A stretch of 64,000 bases of DNA from Mucilaginibacter glaciei (GCF_014773245.1 NZ_JACWMX010000008.1:124001-188000); one strand, 5' to 3'. Numbered from the stretch's first letter, positions 24,889-34,473 are shown. A program made the numbers and translations. The notes: generated from the sequence alone by a model not told the origin.

Positions 24889-26868
24889 CTAAAACTTCTT
24901 CATATTATTCTTTCTATTCACATCAGGTAAAGCGTTATCCGGATCTACAGTTAAGCTTTCTACATCCTGCTTAGTCGGTAAAAAAAAAGTGGTCACCTTG
25001 TTTTGCAGCCAGGTTTCTACCGGGAAGTAAGTACGCTGTTTAGAGCCGTCTTTTAATTTTGCCTCAACGATAAAGGGCATCGCCATCAACTCTTTATTAG
25101 CGATGGTGAGTACTACGCCTTTGCTGTGATCCTTGCCCACATATTTGGCATCTATTAGCGCAATATCCAGCTTGTAATTATTGTAGTACCATCCTTTCCA
25201 AAACCAGTTCAGGTCCTCGCCTGCGCCGTTCTCCATCGAGCGGAAAAAATCATCGGGCGTGGGGTGTTTGTAGGCCCATTTATGAATATAGTTCGTAAAG
25301 GCATAGTCAAAGCGGTCTTTACCCAGTATCTGTTCACGCAACAGGATCAGCCCAAACGCCGGTTTATAATAAGTGTACGGGTGGCGGTACTTTTCAGCAA
25401 TAGCATCGGGTTGTGTCATGATGGTTGGCGCATCCGGGTCGGTAATAAATGGAATGATCTCGTCCGCCGGGTTGCCACCGTTTTCGGCGTACTCGCTATC
25501 GCGCTTAGGGGCGTACTCGCCTTTATTGAACACGTCAGATGCGTAAACATCAATAAAAGTGTTAAAGCCTTCATCCATCCAGGCAAAACGCCGCTCATTG
25601 CTGCCTACAATCATCGGGAACCAGTTGTGGCCAATCTCGTGCGCGGTGACCCAAAAAAGCTCTTTGCCTTTATCGGTAATGCCGTCAAACACAATGCCCG
25701 GGTATTCCATCCCCCCGGCTATTCCGGCTTCGTTAACGGCAACAGGATAGGGGTAAACAAACCATTTGCTTGAAAAATATTCTATTGAGCCTTTCAGGTA
25801 TTCCGTCGCGCGGCCCCAGGCGTCGTTTCCGTTGCTCTCCACCGGGTAAACCGACATAGCCATGCATTTTTTACCGTTGGGCAGGTTAACCCTTGCGGCA
25901 TCCCATATATACGCCTTTGAAGCACTAAAGGCCACATCGCGGGTATTCAGCATTTTAAAATGCCAGGTCAGGTTGCCTTTGTTAGTTGGCCTTGATGCCG
26001 GGTTGGTAACCTCGGCAGCGGTACGGATCATGATGGTTTTATCGCTGTTGCGGGCTGCCTCCATGCGGGCAACTCGTTTGGCTGTCAATACCTCGGTTGT
26101 GTTCAATAACTCGCCTGAGCCGGCTACGATCATATCTGCAGGCAGGGTTACCGTGTAATCAATATCGCCATACTCTAAATAAAACTCGCCGCTGCCCAAA
26201 AATGGGGCGGTGTCCCAACCGCGACTATCGTCATAAACACACATACGCGGGTAAAACTGGGCTATTTCGTAGATCTTGCCATTTTTGGTTTCCACGTAAT
26301 CCGTCCGGTTACCAAAGTTGCCGGGGATGGTGTAATGATATTTGATCACCAGGCTTATCTTGGCTCCCCCGCCCGCCAGTGCTACGGGCATCCGTACCTG
26401 CATGCGGGTATCGGTTACGGTGTAAGGAACGGTGGCTGTTTTGCCGTTGGTTACTATCGAAACTGATTCTATAATATAACCCGCGGTATGTTGCGTGGCC
26501 TGCGCGGCTGTCACAAAGTTAGAGCGGGCATCTTTCTTGTAAGTATTTTGGTCCACGTGCAGCCATAGGTATTGCAAAGCATCGGGGCTATTGTTGGTGT
26601 AAGTGATGTTATCTACACCGCTGATGGTTTTGGCAACGGTATCAAGGGTTACTTTTAATTGGTAATCCGCACGGTTTTGCCAGTACTTAGGCCCGGGATC
26701 GCCATTGGGCGAATGTACCTCGTCGCCATTTTTAGTATAAGGCAGGGGTGAAAATAACAGCGAAGGCTGATAATTGGAAGCAATAGTATCGTTGCTGTTT
26801 TTCTTTTGGGCCAAGGCTGTAAAAGTTGACAGGATGAGTAAAGCGGGAATAAAACAGATCTTTTTCAT
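24889..26868 (-). CDS. Secreted M1 family zinc metallopeptidase
   Basis: A 659-residue aminopeptidase-like protein with signal peptide MKKICFIPALLILSTFTALA. The zinc site is HEIGH at 410-414 with Glu433 in WMDEGFNTF, exactly the M1 HExxH-x18-E spacing, and the exopeptidase motif is GGMEYPG near 385. It lacks the long C-terminal ARM repeat domain of classical aminopeptidase N. It acts in the periplasm or outside the cell on peptides. The gene seems monocistronic. Confidence 0.9.
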   Translation of the reverse strand: MKKICFIPALLILSTFTALAQKKNSNDTIASNYQPSLLFSPLPYTKNGDEVHSPNGDPGPKYWQNRADYQLKVTLDTVAKTISGVDNITYTNNSPDALQYLWLHVDQNTYKKDARSNFVTAAQATQHTAGYIIESVSIVTNGKTATVPYTVTDTRMQVRMPVALAGGGAKISLVIKYHYTIPGNFGNRTDYVETKNGKIYEIAQFYPRMCVYDDSRGWDTAPFLGSGEFYLEYGDIDYTVTLPADMIVAGSGELLNTTEVLTAKRVARMEAARNSDKTIMIRTAAEVTNPASRPTNKGNLTWHFKMLNTRDVAFSASKAYIWDAARVNLPNGKKCMAMSVYPVESNGNDAWGRATEYLKGSIEYFSSKWFVYPYPVAVNEAGIAGGMEYPGIVFDGITDKGKELFWVTAHEIGHNWFPMIVGSNERRFAWMDEGFNTFIDVYASDVFNKGEYAPKRDSEYAENGGNPADEIIPFITDPDAPTIMTQPDAIAEKYRHPYTYYKPAFGLILLREQILGKDRFDYAFTNYIHKWAYKHPTPDDFFRSMENGAGEDLNWFWKGWYYNNYKLDIALIDAKYVGKDHSKGVVLTIANKELMAMPFIVEAKLKDGSKQRTYFPVETWLQNKVTTFFLPTKQDVESLTVDPDNALPDVNRKNNMKKF

Positions 26869-26937
26869 GCGGTGGGCTAAGTGCGGGCAATATACAAAGG
26901 ATATGTTATTTGCAATGTGCTGACTGTAAAATGATGG

Positions 26938-27888
26938 TTAACCCAGCATCTGTGCCAGTACACCCTCTTTAAGCGAATAAGTACTCATAGCTACATCGGC
27001 AACACCTATCTTTTGCATGATATAGATAGTAAGCAAACTGGCTACTACGATCATATCTACCCGCACGGGGATAATACCTTTGATAGCTGCGCGTTGCGCG
27101 TGGTTAGATTTTGCCAGTCGTTCTATCAGGTCGAGCAGGTCATCGGTATCAAACTCATAATTGCGCGTTTTTTTTAGGTCGAATTTGCGGCCAGCTTCTA
27201 ATTCAATTACCTCGGCAAAGCTTTCAAACGCGCCTGATGAGCCGATGAGGATACGGGGGCGGTATTTAAGCGCCGCGGCAAAAAGATCGGCCAGTTGCCC
27301 ATTCAAATAGCTGGTCATGGCTTTGATGGAAATTACGGGGATGGGATCTACCTTGTGAAACATATCCATCAGCCTTGCTGCACCTATTTCAAAACTTTGT
27401 TTCCATAGTATCTCATCTTCGTTGCCAATGATGAACTCTACGCTGCCGCCGCCAATGTCTATTATCAAGGCGTTCCTGTCCGTAAGGCAGCCGCTGGCAT
27501 CAATGCCATTATAAATATAAGCCGCTTCCTGGTCGCCGCTAATCAATTCTATTTGGATGCCTGCCTTTTCATTCACGGCAGTAATAAAGTCCTGTCCGTT
27601 TTTTGCATTACGCAGGGCCGATGTACCGATAGCCCTTAGCTCTGTAACATGATGATCCAGCAGATGATCGCGAAAGCGTTGCATTGTTGCTATCCCACGC
27701 TCGAAAGCCGCGGGTTGGATCAGGCCCTCGTTAATGCCGCCTTCGCCAAGCTTTACACCTTCCTGCGTATGAAAAATCTCGGTAAAGTTATTTGCCGGGC
27801 CTTCTGCTATCAGTAAATGGAAGGTATTTGTACCCAGGTCCATCACCGCTACACGTTTATTTTTGCCGGGCATACTTTCATTTTGCAT
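26938..27888 (-). CDS. Ppx/GppA family exopolyphosphatase
   Basis: The ASKHA-fold phosphatase (316 residues) begins after a short leader with VAVMDLGTNTFHLLIAE and has the second phosphate loop IIDIGGGSVEFIIG. It contains just the catalytic Ppx/GppA domain without the HD-like C-terminal domain of longer Ppx, typical of Bacteroidetes. It degrades polyphosphate or hydrolyses pppGpp; the sequence does not separate these. Confidence 0.87.
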   Translation of the reverse strand: MQNESMPGKNKRVAVMDLGTNTFHLLIAEGPANNFTEIFHTQEGVKLGEGGINEGLIQPAAFERGIATMQRFRDHLLDHHVTELRAIGTSALRNAKNGQDFITAVNEKAGIQIELISGDQEAAYIYNGIDASGCLTDRNALIIDIGGGSVEFIIGNEDEILWKQSFEIGAARLMDMFHKVDPIPVISIKAMTSYLNGQLADLFAAALKYRPRILIGSSGAFESFAEVIELEAGRKFDLKKTRNYEFDTDDLLDLIERLAKSNHAQRAAIKGIIPVRVDMIVVASLLTIYIMQKIGVADVAMSTYSLKEGVLAQMLG

Positions 27889-27902
27889 AGGTACTAAAGT
27901 AA

Positions 27903-27942
27903 AAAATCCCTTTAAAAGTTTTTGGCCTTCAAGGGATTTTGG
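27903..27942 (-). terminator. Terminator after the ABC exporter operon
   Basis: On the minus strand AAAATCCCTT and AAGGGATTTTTT form a stem closing on a T-rich tail, 20 nt after the permease stop. Confidence 0.75.
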
Positions 27943-27963
27943 AATTATGATAGGGTGAAGGGT

Positions 27964-29217
27964 TTACTCTTTATAAAAGAACCATTTAGCCAGTTCTTTA
28001 AAGCTTGCCTTTTTACCGTACATTAAAATGCCCACACGGTAAATGCGCGCGGCAACGTAGGTGGTGAACAAAAAGCCGAGAATCATCAGGCTCATGGATA
28101 AGGCCAATTGCCAGGTAGCAACTCCGCCAAACGGGATGCGAACCATCATCGCAACAGGTGCGGTAAATGGTATAATGGATAACCAAACCGCCAGCGGACT
28201 ATCAGGCGCCTGGAACAATACCGATACCGATAAGATGTACGTAAATAGCAGCGGTAAAGTTATCGGGAACATAAACTGCTGCGTTTCGGTCTCACTATCA
28301 ACCGCCGAACCTACTGCTGCGAATAACGCGCTGTACAATAAATATCCCGTCAGGAAATAGAATAAGAAGCAGCCTAAGATATAGCCAAAAGGGATAGTCG
28401 CTAATACGGCGATGGCACCTGCCATTGGGCTGCCCGGCCCCGAAAATGCATGCCCTGCTATTTTTGAGGTAACTACGGATAGTAAGATCCAGGCACCAAA
28501 TTGTGTTAAACCAACCAGGCCAACACCGATGATCTTACCCAGCATCAACTGAAACGGTTTTACCGACGAGATCACTACCTCGATAATCCGGCTTGTTTTT
28601 TCTTCAATAACGCCACGCATTACCTGCGCACCATAAATAAATAGGGAAAGATAAATAAATATGGCACAAGCAATGCCAACACCCATAGATGCACCGACGT
28701 TGGCATCTTTTGTGCCTGCATCGGTTACTTCCATCGCGCTGATGTTAATGCGGCTCTTTTTGATCGAGTTAAGATAAGCGGTATCGATGTGATGTTCTAC
28801 CAGGCTTTTATTAGACGCGATGGTGTTCATCTGGTTTTCTACCTCGCTAACTAATTTGAAGGAAGGTTTCTTTTTAGAGAAGATCTGCACCGGCGTTTTT
28901 TCATACCCTGCGGGGATAAGCAGTACAGAAAGATCTTCGTTATCCTTTAATTCTTTCTTTGCTTCATCTAAAGATTTTGCGGATGCCTGGAATTTGATGT
29001 GCTTTCGGTTATGTAATTTACCGATGAACATCTTGCTCTCGTCAATCACGTTAACCACCTGCTCGCTGCTTAGTTCCTGGCTGTTTTTGGCTACTAAACC
29101 AATAATGGCCGACATGCCCAAGATCAACAGTGGCACTACGAATATCATCACGATAAAGGCCTTTTTGCGTACGCGGGTAATGTATTCGCGTTGTATAATG
29201 AGTAATACTTTATTCAT
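27964..29217 (-). CDS. ABC-2 type exporter permease (NatB-like)
   Basis: The 417-residue protein has one N-terminal membrane helix (residues 22-44), a large extracytoplasmic domain to about 180, then five to six helices with the GVIEEKTSRIIEVVISSVKP motif of NatB/ABC-2 sodium-export-type permeases. It starts 4 nt after the ATPase stop, so the two form an operon and one transporter. Substrate (Na+, drug or lipid) is unknown. Confidence 0.87.
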   Translation of the reverse strand: MNKVLLIIQREYITRVRKKAFIVMIFVVPLLILGMSAIIGLVAKNSQELSSEQVVNVIDESKMFIGKLHNRKHIKFQASAKSLDEAKKELKDNEDLSVLLIPAGYEKTPVQIFSKKKPSFKLVSEVENQMNTIASNKSLVEHHIDTAYLNSIKKSRINISAMEVTDAGTKDANVGASMGVGIACAIFIYLSLFIYGAQVMRGVIEEKTSRIIEVVISSVKPFQLMLGKIIGVGLVGLTQFGAWILLSVVTSKIAGHAFSGPGSPMAGAIAVLATIPFGYILGCFLFYFLTGYLLYSALFAAVGSAVDSETETQQFMFPITLPLLFTYILSVSVLFQAPDSPLAVWLSIIPFTAPVAMMVRIPFGGVATWQLALSMSLMILGFLFTTYVAARIYRVGILMYGKKASFKELAKWFFYKE

Positions 29218-29221
29218 GGCG

Positions 29222-30130
29222 TTAGGCTATTTGGTTTACTTTTTCAATGAAGATCTCGTTCATGCTCGGGATGATCTCCTGCAGCATATTTACCCTTGTT
29301 TTAGGGATCAGGTATTGCAGCACATCGTTAGAGTTGGCCCCGCTGTTTAGTTTTAGCCTTATAACGTGGTTATTCTCATCGCCGGTTGTCGCGCTGATCA
29401 CTTCAAATGGCTGCGCGCCATCAAAGCCTAACTGCTCACCGTTATACTCCACCAGGTAGGTATCATTACGGTATGAACGGCGGATGGCCTTCACCTTGCC
29501 ATCTAAAATTTTGTGCGATTTGTGGATCAACGCGATGGCATCGCAAAGCTCCTCTACGGATTCCATACGGTGGGTACTGAACAGGATAGTGGCACCTTTT
29601 TTATTCAACTCCAGGATCTCATCTTTAATTATCTCTGCATTTACCGGGTCAAACCCGCTGAAGGGTTCATCCAAAATGATCAGATCAGGCTCGTGTAAAA
29701 CTGTAGCCACAAACTGCGCTTTTTGCTGCATGCCTTTAGAGAGTTCCTCGATCTTCTTTTTCCACCAGGTTTGCATCCCCAGTTTATCGAACCAGAACTT
29801 TAAACGGGTAGTGGCATCAGCGCGGCTCAAGCCTTTTAAGCGGGCCAGGTAGATCATCTGCTCACCAATCTCCATTTTTTTGTACAAGCCGCGTTCTTCG
29901 GGCAGGTAGCCGATGCGTTCGATATGGCTTTGATTGAGCTTTTGCCCGTCAAAGTACACCTCTCCTGAATCGGGTGCGGTGATCTGGTTAATAATACGGA
30001 TGAGTGAAGTTTTACCGGCACCGTTAGGGCCAAGCAGCCCGTAGATCTGGCCGCGTTCAACTTCTAAACTTACATCGCTTAACGCGCGGTGGCCGGCGTA
30101 TTGCTTAACAATGTGACGAATGCTTAGCAT
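29222..30130 (-). CDS. ABC exporter ATP-binding protein (NatA-like)
   Basis: Walker A GPNGAGKT at 34-41, signature ELSKGMQQK, Walker B LIILDEPFSGFD and switch His in FSTHRME are all intact in 302 residues. The C-terminal ~80 residues (DGKVKAIRRSYRNDTYLVEY onward) match the DUF4162 tail of NatA/ABC-2 ATPases. It energises the permease encoded immediately downstream. Confidence 0.9.
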   Translation of the reverse strand: MLSIRHIVKQYAGHRALSDVSLEVERGQIYGLLGPNGAGKTSLIRIINQITAPDSGEVYFDGQKLNQSHIERIGYLPEERGLYKKMEIGEQMIYLARLKGLSRADATTRLKFWFDKLGMQTWWKKKIEELSKGMQQKAQFVATVLHEPDLIILDEPFSGFDPVNAEIIKDEILELNKKGATILFSTHRMESVEELCDAIALIHKSHKILDGKVKAIRRSYRNDTYLVEYNGEQLGFDGAQPFEVISATTGDENNHVIRLKLNSGANSNDVLQYLIPKTRVNMLQEIIPSMNEIFIEKVNQIA

Positions 30131-30189
30131 ATCAGGGTTTAGTTTGTTTGATTTAGATAACCAACCCTAGGCTTTGTTACAACCGTAAG

Positions 30190-31335
30190 CTATTTTAACT
30201 GATCTAACTTAAACCGCAAAACTTCAATGGATTCTTTTTGGCGGGAAATGATCACATACATTTCGCCCTGGTAGATCATAGTAACCGGATAACCATATTG
30301 CCCGCCCTTCCACAAGCCTTCCTGCTTTAAATGGTAAAGCTCATTAGCGATAATGTAATCCTTATTAAACTGCTTACCATCATTTGATAAGGAAAGTATC
30401 AGCGGGTTGCGGTCGTAATGATGCAGTGTATCGGGGATGCCTACGTAAAAAAAGCGTTTATCTGCCAGCCTGCCGAAGTGGAACTTACTATCATTATCAG
30501 AAAATTCTGTTTCAACAGGCCTTGACCAGCTTGTGCCATTGTTCTTGCTTTCTGTTAGCCATAGTTTACCTTTCCATCCCTTGCCCGTTACGCGTAACAG
30601 CATATGCAGTGCGTTATCATCCGTTTGGTAAAAAGAACCCTCACATAAGGGCGGCAACCCAAGTTTGGCAGCCGGTGCGTAGAATGCAGATGAGTTATCC
30701 TGCTTGTAGAGGAAATCGGGGTAAAAGCTGCTCCATTTCCACCCGGAGATGCCCCGCTTATCATCTGTGTAAGGGAACATAAAGTTACCGCTGATGATGA
30801 GCCTGCCGCTTTTGGTAAGCTGCGGGCCGTGGTTGGGTATCAGCGGCACATGCATATCGATAGGTGCGCTCCAGTGGACGCCATCGGCGCTGGTTTTTGC
30901 CCAAAGGTGGGTGTTCTCGCGGTGTTTGGTGTATTCGCCATAATAGGCTACTAAAGTGCCATTGTATTGGTAAAGACCGGCTGCGGTCAGTACCGTTAGC
31001 GTATCGTTTACTTTGCCCGGCGCTGCCAGTACCTTAACAGGCGACCAGCACTTAAAATCTTTAGAAGTGGAATAAACTACCCGCTGCCCCGGCGAATCCT
31101 CATCCTTAAAACCGTTCGACCAGATCGCCAAAAACTGATCTTTAAACCGAATGATGGACGGGTGATGATTATACAACCATTCCTTATCCGGCGAGTAGAT
31201 CATCGACCGCTCGATCTTCAAATGGGTCAGCCCTGCATCTGTTTGGTAATTATTTTTAATGGCAGGCTTTTGGCCAAAAGCGATGCTGCAGATAAAAAGA
31301 AAAGGCAGGGAAAGAAACCAGCGTAGATTTGGCAT
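30190..31335 (-). CDS. Exported sialidase-like beta-propeller protein
   Basis: A 381-residue protein with signal peptide ending SIAFGQ. Internal repeats resemble BNR/Asp-box blades: SKNNGTSW, TSADGVHW and SNDGKQF, separated by 50-90 residues, with beta-strand-rich spacing expected of a six-bladed neuraminidase-fold propeller. An early HHPSIIRFKDQFLAIWS segment recalls the start of exo-sialidase or GH43/GH117-like propellers. I see no clear triple Arg sialidase site, so glycosidase activity is uncertain. It probably acts on glycans in the periplasm. Confidence 0.55.
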   Translation of the reverse strand: MPNLRWFLSLPFLFICSIAFGQKPAIKNNYQTDAGLTHLKIERSMIYSPDKEWLYNHHPSIIRFKDQFLAIWSNGFKDEDSPGQRVVYSTSKDFKCWSPVKVLAAPGKVNDTLTVLTAAGLYQYNGTLVAYYGEYTKHRENTHLWAKTSADGVHWSAPIDMHVPLIPNHGPQLTKSGRLIISGNFMFPYTDDKRGISGWKWSSFYPDFLYKQDNSSAFYAPAAKLGLPPLCEGSFYQTDDNALHMLLRVTGKGWKGKLWLTESKNNGTSWSRPVETEFSDNDSKFHFGRLADKRFFYVGIPDTLHHYDRNPLILSLSNDGKQFNKDYIIANELYHLKQEGLWKGGQYGYPVTMIYQGEMYVIISRQKESIEVLRFKLDQLK

Positions 31336-31380
31336 AGTGGTATGTAAGCCCTAAAGATACTTTTGCCAAGCCATAAACAC

Positions 31381-31415
31381 AAAAAAAGCCCCAAATCATA
31401 ACTGATTCGGGGCTT
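31381..31415 (-). terminator. Terminator after dnaJ
   Basis: On the minus strand AGCCCCGAATCA pairs with TGATTTGGGGCT (12 positions, one mismatch) followed by T7. It lies 39 nt downstream of the dnaJ stop. Confidence 0.85.
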
Positions 31416-31453
31416 CCTATTATCTTTCGGTCATCCGACTTTTCGTCTATTCC

Positions 31454-32620
31454 TTACTCGAAATATTCCTTCATCCGTTCAAAGAAACTTTTCTCGTTCT
31501 TGCCCGGGTTGGGTTTAAAGTTTGGTGAGCTTTGCAGTTTTTCTAAAATGTCGCGTTCTTCGCGGCTTAGTGCCTTTGGTGTCCAAATGTTGATGTGGAT
31601 CAGCTGGTCGCCGCGGTGATAAGAGTTTACCTCCGGTACGCCTTTGCCCTTTAAACGCAGTATTTTACCACCTTGCGTACCCGGCTCAATTTTTATCTTA
31701 GCTTTGCCATCAATGGTGGGCACTTCTATACTGGTACCCAAGGTTGCGTCAACAAAGTTTACGTGCAGGTCATAAATCACATTATTACCGTCGCGTTTTA
31801 AAGTTTCGTGCGGGATCTCTTCTATCAGGATGATCAGGTCGCCGGGCATACCACCGCGCGGTGCAGCGTTACCTTTGCCACTCATGCTCAATTGCATGCC
31901 TTCACTTACACCTGCAGGTACGTTGATAGTAATGGTTTCTTCTCCGCGTGTAACACCTTCGCCATGGCAAACGTTACATTTAGCCGTAATAGTCGATCCT
32001 TCTCCGTTACAGGTAGGGCAGGTGCTGGTAGTTTGCATCTGGCCCAAAATTGTATTGGTTACCCTGCGTACAGAACCCTGGCCAGCACACGTTTTACAGG
32101 TTTGGAAAGACGATTTATCTTTTGCGCCCGTGCCATCACAGGTTTTACACAGGATCTGTTTATTTACCTTGATCTTCTTTTCGGCGCCGTTGGCAATTTC
32201 TTCAATGGTTAGCCTTACTTTAATACGCAGGTTGCTGCCACGGGCTACACGGCGGCCATCGCCACCTTGCCTGCCGCCACCGCCGAAGAAGCCTTCAAAC
32301 GGTGAGCCGCCTCCGCCAAAAATGTCACCAAACTGGCTAAATATGTCGTCCATATTCATACTGCCGCCGCCGTAACCACCACCATTTGGCGATGACGCAT
32401 TGGCAGCATGGCCAAACTGATCGTACCGCTGGCGTTTTTCGGGCGAGCTCAGTACTTCGTAAGCTTCGGCAGCTTCCTTAAACTTTTCTTCGGCCTCTTT
32501 ATCACCCTCGTTTTTATCCGGGTGATATTTGATAGCCATTTTACGGTACGCTTTTTTTACTTCGTCAGCATCGGCACCTTTGCTAACGCCAAGCACATCG
32601 TAATAATCTCTCTTAGCCAT
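31454..32620 (-). CDS. dnaJ: Chaperone DnaJ (Hsp40)
   Basis: Type I J protein, 388 residues. The J domain has HPD at 33-35, followed by a Gly/Phe-rich linker (GGGGSPFEGFFGGGG). Four zinc-finger CxxCxGxG motifs are readable: CKTCDGTG, CKTCAGQG, CPTCNGEG and CNVCHGEG. The C-terminal substrate-binding domain is complete. It stimulates DnaK ATPase. It is downstream of grpE with a 120-nt repeat-containing gap; dnaK is not in the window. Confidence 0.97.
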   Translation of the reverse strand: MAKRDYYDVLGVSKGADADEVKKAYRKMAIKYHPDKNEGDKEAEEKFKEAAEAYEVLSSPEKRQRYDQFGHAANASSPNGGGYGGGSMNMDDIFSQFGDIFGGGGSPFEGFFGGGGRQGGDGRRVARGSNLRIKVRLTIEEIANGAEKKIKVNKQILCKTCDGTGAKDKSSFQTCKTCAGQGSVRRVTNTILGQMQTTSTCPTCNGEGSTITAKCNVCHGEGVTRGEETITINVPAGVSEGMQLSMSGKGNAAPRGGMPGDLIILIEEIPHETLKRDGNNVIYDLHVNFVDATLGTSIEVPTIDGKAKIKIEPGTQGGKILRLKGKGVPEVNSYHRGDQLIHINIWTPKALSREERDILEKLQSSPNFKPNPGKNEKSFFERMKEYFE

Positions 32621-32629
32621 ATCTTTAAT

Positions 32630-32732
32630 TATTTCGGATTTCGAAATTTCGATTTCGGAATTTTACTTTTTTGCAACTCGATCAATCGATTTTTAATTTT
32701 GGATTTAATCAATCCGAAATCGAAAATCCGAC
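32630..32732. repeat. Reiterated TTCGGATTTCGAAA words between grpE and dnaJ
   Basis: ATTTCGGATTTCGAAATTTC and GATTTCGGAATTTTAC are followed 40 nt later by the complement AATCCGAAATCGAAAATCC. The whole gap can fold into a long imperfect hairpin between two co-directional genes. Non-coding. Confidence 0.55.
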
Positions 32733-32739
32733 ATCAACT

Positions 32740-33330
32740 TTACGCTCCAACAATTACCTTAGCAAAGCGGATCACTTTCTCATTAAGTTCGTACCCTTTT
32801 TCCATTTCATCAATTACTTTTCCCTTCAAATCGTCTGTTGGGGCAGGGATGTTGGTAATGGCTTCGTGCAGGTCGGCATCAAAAGGAGTACCTATCGATT
32901 GCATTTCCTTCAGGCCTTTTTGTGCCAGGATGTTTTTCATCTTGTTCTGGATCAATGCAACACCTTCTTTCACGGCAACAATATCAGTTGCATTTTCCAT
33001 AGAGCGGATAGCGCGTTCAAAATCATCCAATACCGGCAATAAGGCAACGATAACATCTTTACCTTCAGTTTTGCGGGCATCCTCACGCTCTTTAATAGTG
33101 CGACGGCGGAAATTGTCAAACTCTGCATATAAGCGTAAAAACTTATCATTTGCTTGTGTTAACTCTTCTTTATGCTTTTCTTCCAAAGATATCTCAGGTT
33201 CGGCCTGCTCTATTTGCTGGGCTTGTTCCTGACCGTCAGTCTGTCCGTTTTCGTTTGCCATTTCAGCGGTGTTTTCAGGATTCTCTGAATCTTCCTTCTT
33301 CTTTTTCTTTAACATGTCATTAAAATTCAT
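32740..33330 (-). CDS. grpE: Nucleotide exchange factor GrpE
   Basis: 196 residues. A charged, disordered N terminus (KKKKKEDSENPE...) leads into a long coiled coil with KFLRLYAEFDNFRRRTIKE, then the beta-rich head ending GYELNEKVIRFAKVIVG, all standard for GrpE. It releases ADP from DnaK. The 165-nt gap upstream (33331-33495) separates it from ftsE. No CIRCE-type operator was found there. Confidence 0.96.
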   Translation of the reverse strand: MNFNDMLKKKKKEDSENPENTAEMANENGQTDGQEQAQQIEQAEPEISLEEKHKEELTQANDKFLRLYAEFDNFRRRTIKEREDARKTEGKDVIVALLPVLDDFERAIRSMENATDIVAVKEGVALIQNKMKNILAQKGLKEMQSIGTPFDADLHEAITNIPAPTDDLKGKVIDEMEKGYELNEKVIRFAKVIVGA

Positions 33331-33495
33331 AGCGAGTATTGCTAATCAAGTATCCTGCCATCGGGATAAACCCGACAAGCTGTCAGTTAAGTTTTGTTGT
33401 TTGTGACTTGTTATCTGGTATTGTGTTAAAAGTGTTAGTACTCGCGACATAAGGCCGCCTCAACTAACTAATTTACCATTAACAAATAACGCGGG

Positions 33496-34179
33496 CTACG
33501 CTATCTGCACATCCTCTAACACTTTACCATTCTCGCATTTAATAATGCGAGAAGGGAAGGTGCGGATGATATGATAATCATGCGTGGCGATCAATACGGC
33601 GGTACCCGACTGGCTGATCTGCTTGAGCAGTAATACGATCTCTTCAGATGTATCGGGGTCAAGGTTGCCCGTTGGCTCATCGGCCAGTATGATCTCGGGA
33701 TTATTTAAAAGCGCACGAGCTACAACTACACGTTGCTGCTCACCGCCCGAAAGCTCATGAGGCATTTTTTTGAGTTTAGAACGCAGGCCGACTTTTTCTA
33801 AAACATCCAGTATCCGGTCGCTGATTTGTTGCTTATCATCCCAGCCTGTAGCGCGTAAAACAAATTGCAGGTTTTGCTCAACCGTACGGTCCGTAAGTAA
33901 TTGAAAATCCTGAAAAACAATACCCAGTTTACGGCGCAGGTAAGGTACATCCTTACCTGTTAATTTACTTAATTCATAACCACAGGCATGGCCGGTGCCG
34001 CTTGCCACATGCAGGTCGCCGTAGATGATTTTCAGCAAACTACTTTTGCCTGATCCTGTTTGGCCGATAAGCCAAACAAAATCGCCTTTATCAATGTGTA
34101 AATTAACGTTTGACAACACCAGGTGCTTTTGCTGAAAAACATCAATGTTATTTAATTTTATAATAGAGTTTCCTATCAT
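33496..34179 (-). CDS. ftsE: Cell division ATP-binding protein FtsE
   Basis: ABC ATPase of 227 residues: Walker A GQTGSGKS at 39-46, the Q-loop in VFQDFQLL, signature LSGGEQQR and Walker B ILADEPTGNLD. The overall pattern, with the short D-loop and the family's RTVEQNL and PHELSGGEQQRV, matches FtsE/LolD-type ATPases. FtsE works with FtsX to activate peptidoglycan hydrolases at the septum. No ftsX is adjacent, as is common in Bacteroidetes. It begins 4 nt after the small unknown gene upstream. Confidence 0.88.
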   Translation of the reverse strand: MIGNSIIKLNNIDVFQQKHLVLSNVNLHIDKGDFVWLIGQTGSGKSSLLKIIYGDLHVASGTGHACGYELSKLTGKDVPYLRRKLGIVFQDFQLLTDRTVEQNLQFVLRATGWDDKQQISDRILDVLEKVGLRSKLKKMPHELSGGEQQRVVVARALLNNPEIILADEPTGNLDPDTSEEIVLLLKQISQSGTAVLIATHDYHIIRTFPSRIIKCENGKVLEDVQIA

Positions 34180-34183
34180 TTTC

Positions 34184-34387
34184 TTATAGGTCTAATTTTA
34201 ATATTTTACCAAAGGGAAGGTCTTTAACCACCCCCATAATATAATCGTGCTTATCTTTAAGGCCGATCTTATCTAATGATTTCTCAGGCCTGTCTACCCT
34301 GAAATAAGCCAGCAGTGTAAACTTATCGTCTCTTAGCTGTACATAGTCGGGTATTTTGGCAACGCCTTTTACTTTTATAATATACAT
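34184..34387 (-). CDS. Small conserved-looking protein upstream of ftsE, unknown function
   Basis: The 67-residue product (MYIIKVKGVAKIPDYVQLRD...) has alternating beta-strand character, is basic, and has no signal or membrane segment. The stop lies 4 nt before the ftsE start codon, so it is co-translated or at least co-transcribed with ftsE. I do not recognise a domain. Its tight coupling suggests a real gene with a role linked to FtsE. Confidence 0.65.
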   Translation of the reverse strand: MYIIKVKGVAKIPDYVQLRDDKFTLLAYFRVDRPEKSLDKIGLKDKHDYIMGVVKDLPFGKILKLDL

Positions 34388-34473
34388 TTTATAAGCTAGA
34401 ACCTTTAAGTTCCAAATTTATCGTTTTTAGCTGACATTGACGGGATAAGCTTTCAGCTTTCTTCTATTCGCTT

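Noticed and set aside
33331..33495. CIRCE-like operator upstream of grpE
   Set aside because: TTAGTACTCGCG and GCGAGTATTGCTAA are loosely similar to a CIRCE arm, but they are about 90 nt apart, not 9, and are imperfect.
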